A stretch of 64,000 bases of DNA from Sunxiuqinia sp965230765 (GCA_965230765.1 CBDDLR010000001.1:62001-126000); one strand, 5' to 3'. Counted from the stretch's first letter, positions 9,132 to 18,479 are shown. The notes: generated by a model from the letters alone, not told the origin. A program made the numbers and translations.

Positions 9132-9658
9132 TGGAACTTTCAATAATCCCTGAATGTTATATAGATACAAATCTTATTGAGACAATCACTTCTCCTAACA
9201 AAGGATATAACCATCAAAAAGGGTGCAATAAGGTTTCAAGCTTAATGCAAGGAAAATTTAGTGATTCGTTCGCCCTTGGAATAATCGATAAAGATAAGAG
9301 AGAGATTCCATACTTGTTAGAGTTTAATGAATTATGTCAAAAAGAATTTTTAACTCTGTTCAAACATAAGAGTAAAAGTCACTATATAATACAAATACAA
9401 CCTGCAGTCGAAGCATGGATTATTGAAGCGTCGAAAAACACAGACATAAAACTTGAAGACTTTGATTTACCAACAGACATCAAAGAATTAACAAGAGTAA
9501 GCAAACGCATTACATCTAAAAATGATCCAAGATTTAGGAGACTTTTTATTACACTTCTTAGGGAACAAGCAGAACCTGTGCTTCTTCTTTCTAAATGGAT
9601 AAACTACCTGAAATCTAACACATATAATTCTAGTATTGATGAAATTATTAAATTGTAA
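9131..9658 (+). CDS. Partner of the AAA ATPase, possible RloB/TOPRIM-like effector
   Basis: A 175-residue protein translated in overlap with the ATPase. I do not recognise a named family with certainty. An acidic IDKDK motif (Asp53, Asp55) follows a predicted strand, and QPAVEAWIIEA (Glu94, Trp96) follows at the spacing at which RloB/DUF4276-like proteins have P-x-x-E-x-W. The N-terminal IPECYID contains a candidate catalytic Glu8. These three features fit a minimal TOPRIM-like metal-dependent nuclease, so it could be the effector of a two-gene abortive-infection system. AT-rich like its partner. It ends 11 bases before purC. Confidence 0.65.
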   Translation: MELSIIPECYIDTNLIETITSPNKGYNHQKGCNKVSSLMQGKFSDSFALGIIDKDKREIPYLLEFNELCQKEFLTLFKHKSKSHYIIQIQPAVEAWIIEASKNTDIKLEDFDLPTDIKELTRVSKRITSKNDPRFRRLFITLLREQAEPVLLLSKWINYLKSNTYNSSIDEIIKL

Positions 9659-9669
9659 ATATAATTGAG

Positions 9670-10611
9670 ATGACAAAAGCATTAACTCGTACCGATTTCA
9701 ATTTTCCAAATCAAAAAAGCGTTTACCATGGTAAGGTTCGTGATGTTTATAGCATCGATGATGAGTACCTGGTAATGATTGTAAGTGACCGCATTTCTGC
9801 TTTTGATGTGGTGCTACCAGAAGGAATTCCATTTAAAGGCCAGGTATTGAACCAGATTGCAGCAAAATTTTTAGATGCAACCAGCGACATTGTACCAAAC
9901 TGGAAAATAGCTACTCCGGATCCAAACGTAACTGTTGGACATTGCTGCGAACCATTTAAGGTTGAAATGGTGATTCGTGGCTACCTAACAGGCCATGCCT
10001 GGCGTGAGTACCGCGACGGAAAAAGAACCCTTTGTGGAGTGCCAATGCCAGAAGGAATGATTGAAAACCAAAAATTTGCAGAACCAATCTTAACTCCAAC
10101 AACTAAGGCTGATGAAGGCCATGACGAAGATATTTCGCGTGAAGAAATTATTGCACAAGGCCTGGTGAGCAAAGAAGAATATGAAATGCTTGAAGATTAC
10201 ACGCGCAAACTTTTTCAACGAGGAACTGAGATTGCTGCTGAAAAAGGATTGATTTTGGTGGACACAAAATATGAATTCGGCAAAAAAGATGGCAAGATTT
10301 ACCTGATCGATGAAATCCACACACCTGATTCTAGCCGCTACTTTTACGCCGAGGGCTATGAAGAGCGCCAGGAAAAAGGTGAAAAGCAAAAGCAGCTTTC
10401 CAAGGAATTTGTACGCCAGTGGTTAATCGAGAATGGTTTCCAGGGTAAAGAAGGACAACAAATCCCGGAAATGAATGAGACTTTTGTTGGCTCAGTTTCT
10501 GATCGTTACATAGAACTTTTTGAGAACATAACTGGTGATCAGTTTGAAAAATCTGATTTAACAGACATCAACAAACGAATTGAAGAAAACATCCTTAACT
10601 GGATGAAGTAG
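9670..10611 (+). CDS. purC: SAICAR synthetase PurC
   Basis: Phosphoribosylaminoimidazole-succinocarboxamide synthase, the ATP-dependent step that joins CAIR and aspartate in purine synthesis. YHGKVRDVYSID near residue 20 is the nucleotide-binding strand, SDRISAFDVVLPEGIPFKGQ follows, and LIDEIHTPDSSR near 215 is the conserved substrate loop. The 313 residues fit the longer, eukaryote-like form common in Bacteroidota. It is followed by a rho-independent terminator. Probably once co-transcribed with phoH, it is now separated from it by the ATPase pair. Confidence 0.96.
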   Translation: MTKALTRTDFNFPNQKSVYHGKVRDVYSIDDEYLVMIVSDRISAFDVVLPEGIPFKGQVLNQIAAKFLDATSDIVPNWKIATPDPNVTVGHCCEPFKVEMVIRGYLTGHAWREYRDGKRTLCGVPMPEGMIENQKFAEPILTPTTKADEGHDEDISREEIIAQGLVSKEEYEMLEDYTRKLFQRGTEIAAEKGLILVDTKYEFGKKDGKIYLIDEIHTPDSSRYFYAEGYEERQEKGEKQKQLSKEFVRQWLIENGFQGKEGQQIPEMNETFVGSVSDRYIELFENITGDQFEKSDLTDINKRIEENILNWMK

Positions 10612-10629
10612 TTCTCTGCACAATATATT

Positions 10630-10671
10630 CAGCAACATTTCTCTAACAAAGGGATTTGTTGCTGTTTTTTT
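10630..10671 (+). terminator. Rho-independent terminator after purC
   Basis: CAGCAACA pairs with TGTTGCTG at 10657-10664 and is followed by seven Ts. A competing inner hairpin (AACAAA/TTTGTT) lies in the loop. Confidence 0.75.
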
Positions 10672-10693
10672 ATCTAAAACCTGCGACTTCATA

Positions 10694-11740
10694 CTACTCC
10701 AATGCTTTTAACTCCTGATGAGTAACATCTATTGTCTTCATCAACTGCCTCTTTACTATAGATTTAGCAAAGTTTAATAAGCGATACTTTAATTTAAACG
10801 AGTTTTCAATTGTCAGTTTAGTTTTTCCATTTTTTTCTTCAAAAACAAAATAAATCATCAACGCTTTAAAAAATTTGAAATCGTTTAAGCGCTCTGCATA
10901 AATGATCTTACCATTGTCCTCTACCCGCCCAATGCTCTGAATATTAAGTTTGTTGTCACCAATTACGCATGTGTGGTAATCGCCTGACTTAAGCAAAGCC
11001 TGATCATTAGCAGTGATAATATCACTTACTCGTTTATCCCAGTTTAACCTCTTTTCAAAATCTGTGACCATTTCGTAAAGGAATGAAATATCCAGATTAT
11101 ACTCACGACTTAACGAAATCCGATTATTTTCGTCATGCAAGGGAAGGGATATTTTTTTCTTTTGCTCATGCAATTCCTTGCTCAAGGATATGTAATTATA
11201 TTGAACTTCCCCTATGGAATCATATACTATCGATTGACTTTCAACCTTTTCCTTACCAACTGGTTCAATTGCCTGAAAAGAGTCTTTTGTCCAAAGCAAA
11301 TATTCGTTTTGGCCAACATTATTTTTTAAAAGGCGATGCGCCAGTATTACCGATTTACCATGGAGCTTGTTGTGGTTTTTAATTTTAATCTGTTCTACTT
11401 CGCCCACATGAACAACAAACTTCAGGCTTAAATTCATTGCGGTACTACAAGCACCACACCGACATATTCGTTCATGTTCATACTGTTGTATAAATTGATG
11501 AAACAATGAAAATGTCTTTATAACCTGCTCGTAAATTTCATTGAAGGTGGGAACTTTTTCATACTTGTAAAACAGAATCGCGTCCCCTTCAACTTCCGAA
11601 ACCTGCAAATTCAAATCGTCTGCATCAATAATCAATTCTAACAAATCAGAAATAATGTGCCGACTGTGCGTTATCTCCGTTTCATTAACAAAACTGGTAA
11701 AACCCGATATGTCCGGGATAAAAAGAAGGGAATTCTTCAT
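10694..11740 (-). CDS. DUF2652 protein: nucleotide-cyclase-like domain plus SRPBCC-like domain
   Basis: A 348-residue cytoplasmic protein. Residues 1-170 resemble a class III nucleotidyl cyclase: FIPDISGFTSFV has the first metal-binding aspartate and VSEVEGDAILF the second-aspartate strand. A CRCGAC cluster near residue 93 is a feature of the DUF2652 group. Residues about 200-345 look like a START/SRPBCC lipid- or ligand-binding fold (YNLDISFLYEMVTDFEKRLNW and following). Whether it makes a cyclic nucleotide is unknown. Its start faces purC's terminator region through its own tail, and it lies just downstream of a sensor kinase on the same strand. Confidence 0.82.
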   Translation of the reverse strand: MKNSLLFIPDISGFTSFVNETEITHSRHIISDLLELIIDADDLNLQVSEVEGDAILFYKYEKVPTFNEIYEQVIKTFSLFHQFIQQYEHERICRCGACSTAMNLSLKFVVHVGEVEQIKIKNHNKLHGKSVILAHRLLKNNVGQNEYLLWTKDSFQAIEPVGKEKVESQSIVYDSIGEVQYNYISLSKELHEQKKKISLPLHDENNRISLSREYNLDISFLYEMVTDFEKRLNWDKRVSDIITANDQALLKSGDYHTCVIGDNKLNIQSIGRVEDNGKIIYAERLNDFKFFKALMIYFVFEEKNGKTKLTIENSFKLKYRLLNFAKSIVKRQLMKTIDVTHQELKALE

Positions 11741-11794
11741 TGCTGTGAGTTTGGTAATTCTCTAACAATATTGGTCTATAATGGTTGATAAATT

Positions 11795-13825
11795 CTATTC
11801 AGGAACATAAAAAGTAAAAACTGCCCCTTTGCCCGGCTTTGATGCCAATTCAATATCACCCCCAAGCAGGTTAATGATATTTTTGGAGATGGCAAGCCCC
11901 AGCCCAGTACCTCCATAGGTTTCCTTATCGCTATTTTTTGCCTGCATAAAGCGCTCAAAAATTACTTTTTGCTCACAGGCAGGAATTCCAATACCAGTAT
12001 CAGAAACCTTGAATTGTATTTTGCTACTGATTTTTTTTACTTCCAGCTTTATGCTACCACGACTTGTAAATTTTATGGCATTTCCAATTAAATTGTCCAT
12101 GATTTGTTTTACCCTAAATTCATCTGAGTTGAACATATAATTAACTGGAAGGCTAACTTCAGTGAGGAACATTACTGAGCTACCTTTTTTAGAAGCAATT
12201 AGCTCCCGATAATATAAGTCAATCGTATCAATCAGCCTGTCTAGCCTAAACTTCTTTCTGTTTATATTTAGCTGGTCTGATTCAATTTTTGAAATATCGA
12301 TTATATCATTGATCAATCCCAAAAGGTGTTCCCCATTATTGAGAATGATATTGGAATATTCTATCTTTTCATTATGACCCAAGTTAGGATCATTAATCAT
12401 TTCTGAAAATCCAAGAATTGCATTCATGGGTGTACGAATCTCGTGCGACATGTTTGCCAAAAACGCTGTTTTTAATCGGTCCGATTCTGTTGCGCGCTTT
12501 TTTTCCTTCACCAGCTGATCATAAAATTTTTCTCGCTGCTCGATCATCTGGTTGGCTACAATCCCCATTTGTTTAAATTCTTCAAAATGCAGTTTGTCCA
12601 CATCAATTGTTTCATACTTTGCCTTTCCAGTACGAAAGAAATTGGAAAATAGAAAAAAGTCACCCTGATACCTTCTGTTAAATCGATTGATAAGCCAAAA
12701 CTCCGTTGAAAGAATTACAATAAGAATAAGGATAATCTGAATCAGGTTTTTAATTAACGATTTTTTTAGTTCAGCCAGCTGAGCGTCCAAGGCCGAATCA
12801 ATTTCATCAATATAAAAGCCAGCACCAAGAAACCAATTACAGGCTTCAAATTTCTTTACATATGAAATTTTGGGGACTGCTTCCCCGCCTTCCATTTTTT
12901 CCCAGTCGTAACTGAAATAACCACCATCTGGTGATGAATTAGCTGCTTCTGTTTCAAGAAGGAACACACTATGCTTTTTAGAGTCAGTGCCGTCAAAAAA
13001 GTTATAATCACCGTTGTATATTTTCCCATCCAACACAACAGGATCACCACCCTCCTCGTTCATAAAAATATAGCCCCCATGCCGAAACCTTACTGAGCTT
13101 ACTTTTTGTGCTATTTCTTTCTTTAAGTCCTCATAATATTCTTCGAGGTATCCCTTGTACCCAAAATACCAGTTAAATTGTTCAAATTTTTTTACGTATG
13201 TTATTTTGTGGTGTGGTATTGAATCCATATCCCATTGATCACCATTTCCGTAATCGATAAACCCTTCATCTGTTTCTTTGAGGAGTTTAATTTCATTGCG
13301 AACAACATGATTTCCATTAACATCCTTAAAATCAATTAAATTTTTCCCATGACGAGAAGACTGCCCATGGTAAAACACACCTTTCCCTTCTAAAGAGTTT
13401 ATGAATACCCTTGAGTATAAATCTGGGTTTTGTTGAGAAGAAACTGCGTTAATTATTAGCTGCTGCAGTTCCAAGCGACTCATTTTTCCCTCATACTGCT
13501 TATAAAGCTTATCAGCCATCAAATAGGCATTTTGAACATGCAGTTTAAATTTTCCTTTGATTTGCTCGTCAAACTGAAGCTTCTGGTTTTCAACGTATGC
13601 AACCTCGTTAATTATTAAATCTTTTATGAACGATTTTTGCTCTCCGAGATATGCCTCACGTTGGTCTGACCTAATTTTCTGAAAAACAAAGATTTCATGA
13701 AAAGAAATTGTAGTAGCTACCAATAGTGTGGTAACTAACGTAAATATAATAATCAACCTACGAATGTAACTGGATACATTTGTACTCCCTGATCTAAACG
13801 ACCTCTTCCCTACCATTAAGCACAT
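11795..13825 (-). CDS. Sensor histidine kinase with tandem Cache domains
   Basis: A 676-residue inner-membrane kinase. A transmembrane helix near residues 23-45 is followed by a long periplasmic part with two related Cache-type modules, each with a KITYVKKFEQFNWYFG-like or KISYVKKFEACNWFLGAG-like repeat, and a second transmembrane helix near 360-382. The cytoplasmic part has the H box MSHEIRTPMNAILGFSEM with His461, N box DNLIGNAIKF, G1 DTGIGIP and G2 GGTGLGLAIS. There is no receiver domain and no adjacent response regulator, so its partner is elsewhere. Cache domains usually bind small organic ligands outside the cell. Confidence 0.93.
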   Translation of the reverse strand: MCLMVGKRSFRSGSTNVSSYIRRLIIIFTLVTTLLVATTISFHEIFVFQKIRSDQREAYLGEQKSFIKDLIINEVAYVENQKLQFDEQIKGKFKLHVQNAYLMADKLYKQYEGKMSRLELQQLIINAVSSQQNPDLYSRVFINSLEGKGVFYHGQSSRHGKNLIDFKDVNGNHVVRNEIKLLKETDEGFIDYGNGDQWDMDSIPHHKITYVKKFEQFNWYFGYKGYLEEYYEDLKKEIAQKVSSVRFRHGGYIFMNEEGGDPVVLDGKIYNGDYNFFDGTDSKKHSVFLLETEAANSSPDGGYFSYDWEKMEGGEAVPKISYVKKFEACNWFLGAGFYIDEIDSALDAQLAELKKSLIKNLIQIILILIVILSTEFWLINRFNRRYQGDFFLFSNFFRTGKAKYETIDVDKLHFEEFKQMGIVANQMIEQREKFYDQLVKEKKRATESDRLKTAFLANMSHEIRTPMNAILGFSEMINDPNLGHNEKIEYSNIILNNGEHLLGLINDIIDISKIESDQLNINRKKFRLDRLIDTIDLYYRELIASKKGSSVMFLTEVSLPVNYMFNSDEFRVKQIMDNLIGNAIKFTSRGSIKLEVKKISSKIQFKVSDTGIGIPACEQKVIFERFMQAKNSDKETYGGTGLGLAISKNIINLLGGDIELASKPGKGAVFTFYVPE

Positions 13826-14078
13826 TTAACAATTTGACTTAAAAATAGTACTAAAATCCAATAAACATATTGTTTAAATAAAATATTAGTCAACATCTTT
13901 TTAACAAAAGAATATCATGAAACTTTTTCACATTATCTTCCTGAAAGCAAAAACAACTAATAAAAACACCATTATTTTATACCAGGATCATCCATCATCG
14001 TTTATTAATGCCCAAAAAAGGAACACTTTCTGTTAAAACTTGTTAAACATTATAAAGGAATTAAAACATGAAAAACAC

Positions 14079-14103
14079 TGGCACTTTTTATGCGTTAGAT
14101 TTG
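14079..14103 (+). promoter_or_regulatory. Promoter region of degQ: TAnnTTTG box, overlapping possible sigma-54 site
   Basis: TAGATTTG at 14096-14103 is an exact -7 box, 36 bases before the degQ ATG. Just upstream TGGCAC-N5-ATGC (14079-14093) keeps the GG-N10-GC spacing of a sigma-54 promoter but has one mismatch in the -12 element. The rest of the 314-base divergent gap holds nothing else I recognise. Confidence 0.4.
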
Positions 14104-14139
14104 CACAATTAATTTGATTTACGTTCAAAAACGGATACT

Positions 14140-15579
14140 ATGAAGAATTTTAGAAAAGTCAGCTTAACAATTGCAATTGCACTACTTAGTGCATTTGTTG
14201 CCCTGTGGGCTTACACTCGTTTTTTTGATGAACCTGAATATGTTACAATAGAACAGAACCAGGCTTTAAAATATGCAAACCTACCTTCTGCGCCCCAAGG
14301 AGAGGCCCCGGATCTTACATATGCCGCAGAAAGCACAGTTCATGCAGTTGTTCACGTTAAAGTAAAAGCCGAAGTTGAAACTGCATACAATCCTTTTTAT
14401 GAATGGTTTTATGGAGACCGCTACCAACGACAAGAACCCAGAATTCGTGAAGGTGCTGGTTCTGGTGTTATTTTGTCAGCTGATGGATACATTGTAACCA
14501 ACAACCATGTTATTGATAATTCCGATGAGATTACGGTTGTATTAAACGACAAAAGGGAGTTAGATGCCAAACTTGTTGGTGCCGATCCAAACACCGATAT
14601 TGCTTTATTGAAAGTTGAAGAATCAGATTTACCGCATTTAAAATTTGGTAATTCTGATGCACTTAAACTGGGCGAATGGGTGCTAGCAGTTGGAAACCCT
14701 TTCAATTTAACATCTACTGTTACTGCAGGAATTGTAAGTGCCAAAAGCCGGAATATAGGCATCAACCGGGCATCAATGAGCATTGAAGCGTTTATACAAA
14801 CCGATGCTGCTGTAAATCCAGGAAATAGTGGAGGTGCTTTGGTAAATATGAACGGGGAGTTGGTGGGAATTAACACAGCCATCGCATCCAGAACAGGCTC
14901 ATACTCCGGATATTCATTTGCCGTACCATCCAGCATTGTTGAAAAAATTGTTTCCGACTTAAAAGAATTTGGGCAAGTTCAACGCGCACTTTTAGGTGTA
15001 AGTATAGCTGATGTAAATGCTAAAATTGCAGAAGAATATGGCATTGATAAAATTGAGGGGGTATTCATTGCCGGAGTTAATGAAAACAGCGCAGCAAAAG
15101 AAGCTGGCATTGAAGCTGAAGATGTTGTCATCAGCATTGATGGCGTAAAACTGAACTCAACGGCCGAGCTTCAGGAACTGATTGGACAGAAGCGTCCTGG
15201 TGATAAAGTAAAAGTTTTAGTAAAAAGAGACAATAAACCGAAACAATTTGAGGTGACCCTCCGTAACATGCACGGAGATACTGAAATCATTACAGCAGAT
15301 GATAATAAATATCTGGGTGCTGAGTTTAAAGAGATAACAGACAAACAGAAATACCGTCTTCAAATTAGCCATGGAATTCAAATTTCCGATTTAAATAAAG
15401 GTAAACTTGATGACGCTGGACTAAAGGAAGGCTTTATTATTGTATACGCAAATAGCGAAAAAGTTGAGAAACTTGCCGATTTTAAACAAATAATAAATAA
15501 GGCAAAAGAAAGAATTTTAGTTGAAGGAATTTATCCAAACGGAGAACCCGCTTACTATGTTTTTAGTGTCGAAAATTAA
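14140..15579 (+). CDS. degQ: Periplasmic Do-family serine protease DegQ/HtrA
   Basis: Envelope quality-control protease and chaperone. An N-terminal hydrophobic segment (residues 9-24) exports or anchors it. The trypsin-like domain has His123 in TNNHVID, Asp153 in NTDIALLK and Ser230 in NPGNSGGAL. A first PDZ domain covers about residues 280-375 (LLGVSIADVN, then DVVISIDGVKLNS), and a shorter, degenerate second PDZ covers about 395-479. The 479-residue length is normal. It stands alone with its own promoter just upstream of rpoD, a neighbourhood that suits a stress-response protein. Confidence 0.95.
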   Translation: MKNFRKVSLTIAIALLSAFVALWAYTRFFDEPEYVTIEQNQALKYANLPSAPQGEAPDLTYAAESTVHAVVHVKVKAEVETAYNPFYEWFYGDRYQRQEPRIREGAGSGVILSADGYIVTNNHVIDNSDEITVVLNDKRELDAKLVGADPNTDIALLKVEESDLPHLKFGNSDALKLGEWVLAVGNPFNLTSTVTAGIVSAKSRNIGINRASMSIEAFIQTDAAVNPGNSGGALVNMNGELVGINTAIASRTGSYSGYSFAVPSSIVEKIVSDLKEFGQVQRALLGVSIADVNAKIAEEYGIDKIEGVFIAGVNENSAAKEAGIEAEDVVISIDGVKLNSTAELQELIGQKRPGDKVKVLVKRDNKPKQFEVTLRNMHGDTEIITADDNKYLGAEFKEITDKQKYRLQISHGIQISDLNKGKLDDAGLKEGFIIVYANSEKVEKLADFKQIINKAKERILVEGIYPNGEPAYYVFSVEN

Positions 15580-15636
15580 TGTATGTTTTGTTTAAATTAA
15601 CATTGAACAGCACAATAAAATAAAGCTGTTTATTCG

Positions 15637-15668
15637 TTTGAATTATTGACTTAAAAAGTCTATATTTG
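15637..15668 (+). promoter_or_regulatory. rpoD promoter: TTTG-N20-TATATTTG
   Basis: A complete Bacteroidota vegetative promoter: TTTG at 15637-15640, a 20-base spacer, then TATATTTG at 15661-15668. The predicted start of transcription is near 15675 and the rpoD ATG lies at 15692. It is the best promoter in the window. Confidence 0.85.
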
Positions 15669-15691
15669 CACGATTTTTTTTAGAAGGGTGT

Positions 15692-16552
15692 ATGAGACAA
15701 TTAAAGATTACAAAATCTATTACTAACCGTGAGAGTGCTTCTCTTGACAAGTATTTACAAGAAATTGGCAAAGAAGAACTTATTACTGTTGAAGAAGAAG
15801 TTGAATTAGCACAACGCATCAAAAAAGGCGACCAGGCTGCTTTGGAAAAATTGACCAGGGCAAACCTTCGTTTTGTTGTTTCTGTAGCTAAGCAGTACCA
15901 AAATCAAGGATTAAGCCTTCCTGACCTGATCAACGAAGGAAACCTTGGGCTGATTAAAGCGGCAGAAAAGTTTGATGAAACACGTGGGTTCAAATTCATT
16001 TCATACGCAGTTTGGTGGATTCGCCAGTCTATCCTTCAGGCTCTGGCAGAGCAGTCGCGTATTGTTCGTTTACCTCTAAACCAGGTAGGCTCGTTGAATA
16101 AAATCAACAAAGCCTTTTCAAAATTCGAACAAGAACACGAACGCAAACCCTCACCTGAAGAATTGGCCGACTCGTTGGAATTGCCAGCAGAAAAGGTAGC
16201 CGACACCTTGCGTGTTTCCGGCCGTCATATTTCTGTTGACGCACCATTTGTTGAAGGCGAAGACAACAGTCTACTTGACGTTCTTGTAAACAATGACTCC
16301 CCAATTGCAGACCGCACATTGATTATGGAGTCGCTTGCACGTGAGATTGAACGCGCTCTTGCTACCCTCACAGAGAGAGAAAGTGACATCATCAGGATGT
16401 TCTTTGGTATTGGTTGCCAGGAAATGACCCTGGAAGAAATTGGAGAAAGATTTGGGCTGACCCGCGAAAGGGTACGGCAAATTAAAGAAAAAGCCATCCG
16501 CAGGTTGCGGCACACGTCCAGAAGTAAGTTATTAAAAACTTACCTAGGATAA
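15692..16552 (+). CDS. rpoD: Primary RNA polymerase sigma factor RpoD/SigA
   Basis: Housekeeping sigma factor. At 286 residues it is the short form lacking region 1.1 that is typical of Bacteroidota. Region 1.2 is SLDKYLQEIGKEELIT, region 2 runs through LPDLINEGNLGLIKAAEKFD and FKFISYAVWWIRQSILQAL, region 3 follows, and region 4 ends with EIGERFGLTRERVRQIKEKA, the -33 recognition helix. It has its own strong promoter and is followed at once by a hairpin terminator, so it is monocistronic. Confidence 0.97.
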   Translation: MRQLKITKSITNRESASLDKYLQEIGKEELITVEEEVELAQRIKKGDQAALEKLTRANLRFVVSVAKQYQNQGLSLPDLINEGNLGLIKAAEKFDETRGFKFISYAVWWIRQSILQALAEQSRIVRLPLNQVGSLNKINKAFSKFEQEHERKPSPEELADSLELPAEKVADTLRVSGRHISVDAPFVEGEDNSLLDVLVNNDSPIADRTLIMESLAREIERALATLTERESDIIRMFFGIGCQEMTLEEIGERFGLTRERVRQIKEKAIRRLRHTSRSKLLKTYLG

Positions 16553-16563
16553 GAAAGACTTTT

Positions 16564-16588
16564 AACCGCCCCGAGAGGCGGTTTTTTT
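16564..16588 (+). terminator. Rho-independent terminator of rpoD
   Basis: AACCGCC pairs with GGCGGTT around a CCGAGA loop, followed directly by a T tract. Confidence 0.9.
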
Positions 16589-17045
16589 ATGCCTTATAAA
16601 TTGCCTGCATTTCCTGCACCTTTTTGTGGAACTCCGGAAAAGTTGTCCAGATTTCTTTAACGCACCCTTTCAGCTCATCACATTCAATGCAACAATCGTA
16701 ACCTTTCTCAATAGCACATTTTCGTATTGTGCACTTGGTTAATACAAGGCTTTTCGGGCTTTCTGTACCTTTGCATTTTTCACAAAAGACAATTTCGGGA
16801 GAATATTCAACCTTGTACTTTTCTTCAAAGCGCCATAGCTTAAACGCCTCTTTTTTTAAGCTTTCATCATCTGATTTCCCTGCAACATACATTTTACAGT
16901 CATCGGGACACTTATACCCACAATAGTTTAATTCTTTTGGACTAGGTTTTTCATCAGCGGAAAAGGCAAACGAGCTGGCACCTGCTATTACCATGCAACA
17001 TGCCGAACTTTTTTTAAGAAATTCTCTGCGTTTGATTGGGTTCAT
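16587..17045 (-). CDS. Tat-exported Cys-rich DUF3795-like protein
   Basis: A 152-residue protein starting MNPIKRREFLKKSSACC, a twin-arginine signal followed by a hydrophobic stretch ending in SFAFSA. The mature part has about twelve cysteines in motifs such as YCGYKCPDDCKMY, FCEKCKG, CTIRKCAIEKGYDCCIECDE and GCVKEIW, the pattern of DUF3795 proteins, thought to bind metal or Fe-S. Tat export suggests that a cofactor is inserted before export. A TTG 20 codons upstream is rejected because it would bury the Tat motif. Its stop overlaps the rpoD terminator. Confidence 0.8.
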   Translation of the reverse strand: MNPIKRREFLKKSSACCMVIAGASSFAFSADEKPSPKELNYCGYKCPDDCKMYVAGKSDDESLKKEAFKLWRFEEKYKVEYSPEIVFCEKCKGTESPKSLVLTKCTIRKCAIEKGYDCCIECDELKGCVKEIWTTFPEFHKKVQEMQAIYKA

Positions 17046-17230
17046 GATTATTGGTTTTTGTGATTTTTTGCAAGCTGGCAAACATTTGTTTGAAAAGAAA
17101 TTCAAAACCTGTTCAGGTTTTACTGCTAATCAGACAAGTGAAATTGAGCTTACCCTCAAAACCAAATTGAAAACATTTTTATCAATCCGTAATTTGTGTA
17201 TTTTCAAGAAATTTTATCAATCGATATTAA

Positions 17231-18469
17231 ATGACCATTATTCAAAGAATCCGTTCAATGGGGCCAGGGCTGCTGGTAGCAGCTGCATTTATTGGCCCGG
17301 GAACAATCACAACCTGCACACTTGCCGGTGCAAAATTTGGCTATGCCCTTCTTTGGGGACTTCTTTTTTCAGTTTTTGCCACCATCATTCTACAAGAAAT
17401 GACCGCCAGGCTGGGTATCATCTCCCGAATGGGTTTGGGCGAAGCATTAAACCATCATTTTTCTGGCAAGATCAGTAAAGCCCTGGCTATTTTTCTTGTT
17501 ATATCTGCCATTGTAATTGGGAATGCAGCTTACGAAACAGGGAACATTGTCGGGGCCTCGCTGGGAATGGAGCACATCAGCAAAATAAGCATGGTTCAGT
17601 TTCCTTTTGGTGAAATCAAAATTTGGGGGATAGTTATTGGCATTATTGCCTTTACCATCTTGATCACAGGAAGTTACAAAAGCCTGGAGAGAATCCTGGT
17701 GAGCCTGGTTATCCTCATGAGTATTTCGTTCCTTTCAACAGCAATTATCATTGGGCCTAAACTAATACCCATGCTTAGCGGGCTGGTCGTTCCTAAAATA
17801 CCAAAAGGTTCATTGATTATGCTTGTTGGCTTAATCGGAACAACCGTTGTACCTTATAATTTGTTTTTGCATGCTTCCATTGTTCAGGAAAAATGGAAAA
17901 CAAAAAACGACCTAAAAACAGCACGACTGGATCTTATCATCTCCGTTATTTTGGGCGGAATTATTTCCATGGCGGTTGTGGTAAGTGCTGCTGCAGCATT
18001 CTTCGGAACAGGGATTGAAATAAAAGGTGCTTCAGACCTAGCCGTGCAACTTGAACCACTTTTAGGCAATTGGGCTGGTATTTTCATGTCAGCTGGACTT
18101 TTTGCAGCTGGGATAACTTCGGCAATTACGGCGCCACTAGCCGCAGCATACGCAACCGCTGGAATGCTCCGATGGAAAGCTGATCTAAAATCAATGCAGT
18201 TCAGGGCAGTTTGGATTGTGATTTTAATGATCGGGGTGCTGTTTTCAACAATTGGATTTAACCCTATTCAAGCCATCATCTTCGCCCAGGTTACCAATGG
18301 AATTTTGTTGCCTGTAATAGCTGTCTATCTTTTGGTAATTATGAACAGCAATAAATTGCTGAACACAAACACCAACACCATTTTTCAAAATGTGGTAAGT
18401 ATCTTTGTTATTATAATCATGATATTGCTTGGTGCAAGAAGCATTTTGCTGGCAACCGGGATCATTTAA
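17231..18469 (+). CDS. Nramp-like transporter lacking metal ligands, linked to 5-oxoprolinase
   Basis: A 412-residue membrane protein with about eleven helices and the Nramp fold. Helix 1 has GPGLLVAAAFIGPGTITT, where metal-transporting Nramps have DPGN: the Asp is Gly and the Asn is Thr. Helix 6 has VVPYNLFLHASIVQ, where metal transporters have MPHN: the Met is Val and the His is Tyr. All main metal-coordinating side chains are thus absent. The gene starts an operon with pxpA, 10 bases downstream. In Bacillus subtilis the Nramp-like ycsG lies beside the pxpA homologue ycsF. A 5-oxoproline or related solute is therefore a better guess than a divalent metal. Confidence 0.85.
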   Translation: MTIIQRIRSMGPGLLVAAAFIGPGTITTCTLAGAKFGYALLWGLLFSVFATIILQEMTARLGIISRMGLGEALNHHFSGKISKALAIFLVISAIVIGNAAYETGNIVGASLGMEHISKISMVQFPFGEIKIWGIVIGIIAFTILITGSYKSLERILVSLVILMSISFLSTAIIIGPKLIPMLSGLVVPKIPKGSLIMLVGLIGTTVVPYNLFLHASIVQEKWKTKNDLKTARLDLIISVILGGIISMAVVVSAAAAFFGTGIEIKGASDLAVQLEPLLGNWAGIFMSAGLFAAGITSAITAPLAAAYATAGMLRWKADLKSMQFRAVWIVILMIGVLFSTIGFNPIQAIIFAQVTNGILLPVIAVYLLVIMNSNKLLNTNTNTIFQNVVSIFVIIIMILLGARSILLATGII

Positions 18470-18479
18470 AAATTCGAAG

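Noticed and set aside
18429..18479. Start of pxpA inside the transporter gene
   Set aside because: The 17 extra residues do not belong to the LamB/YcsF family, whose start is MKQIDLNCDLGEG.
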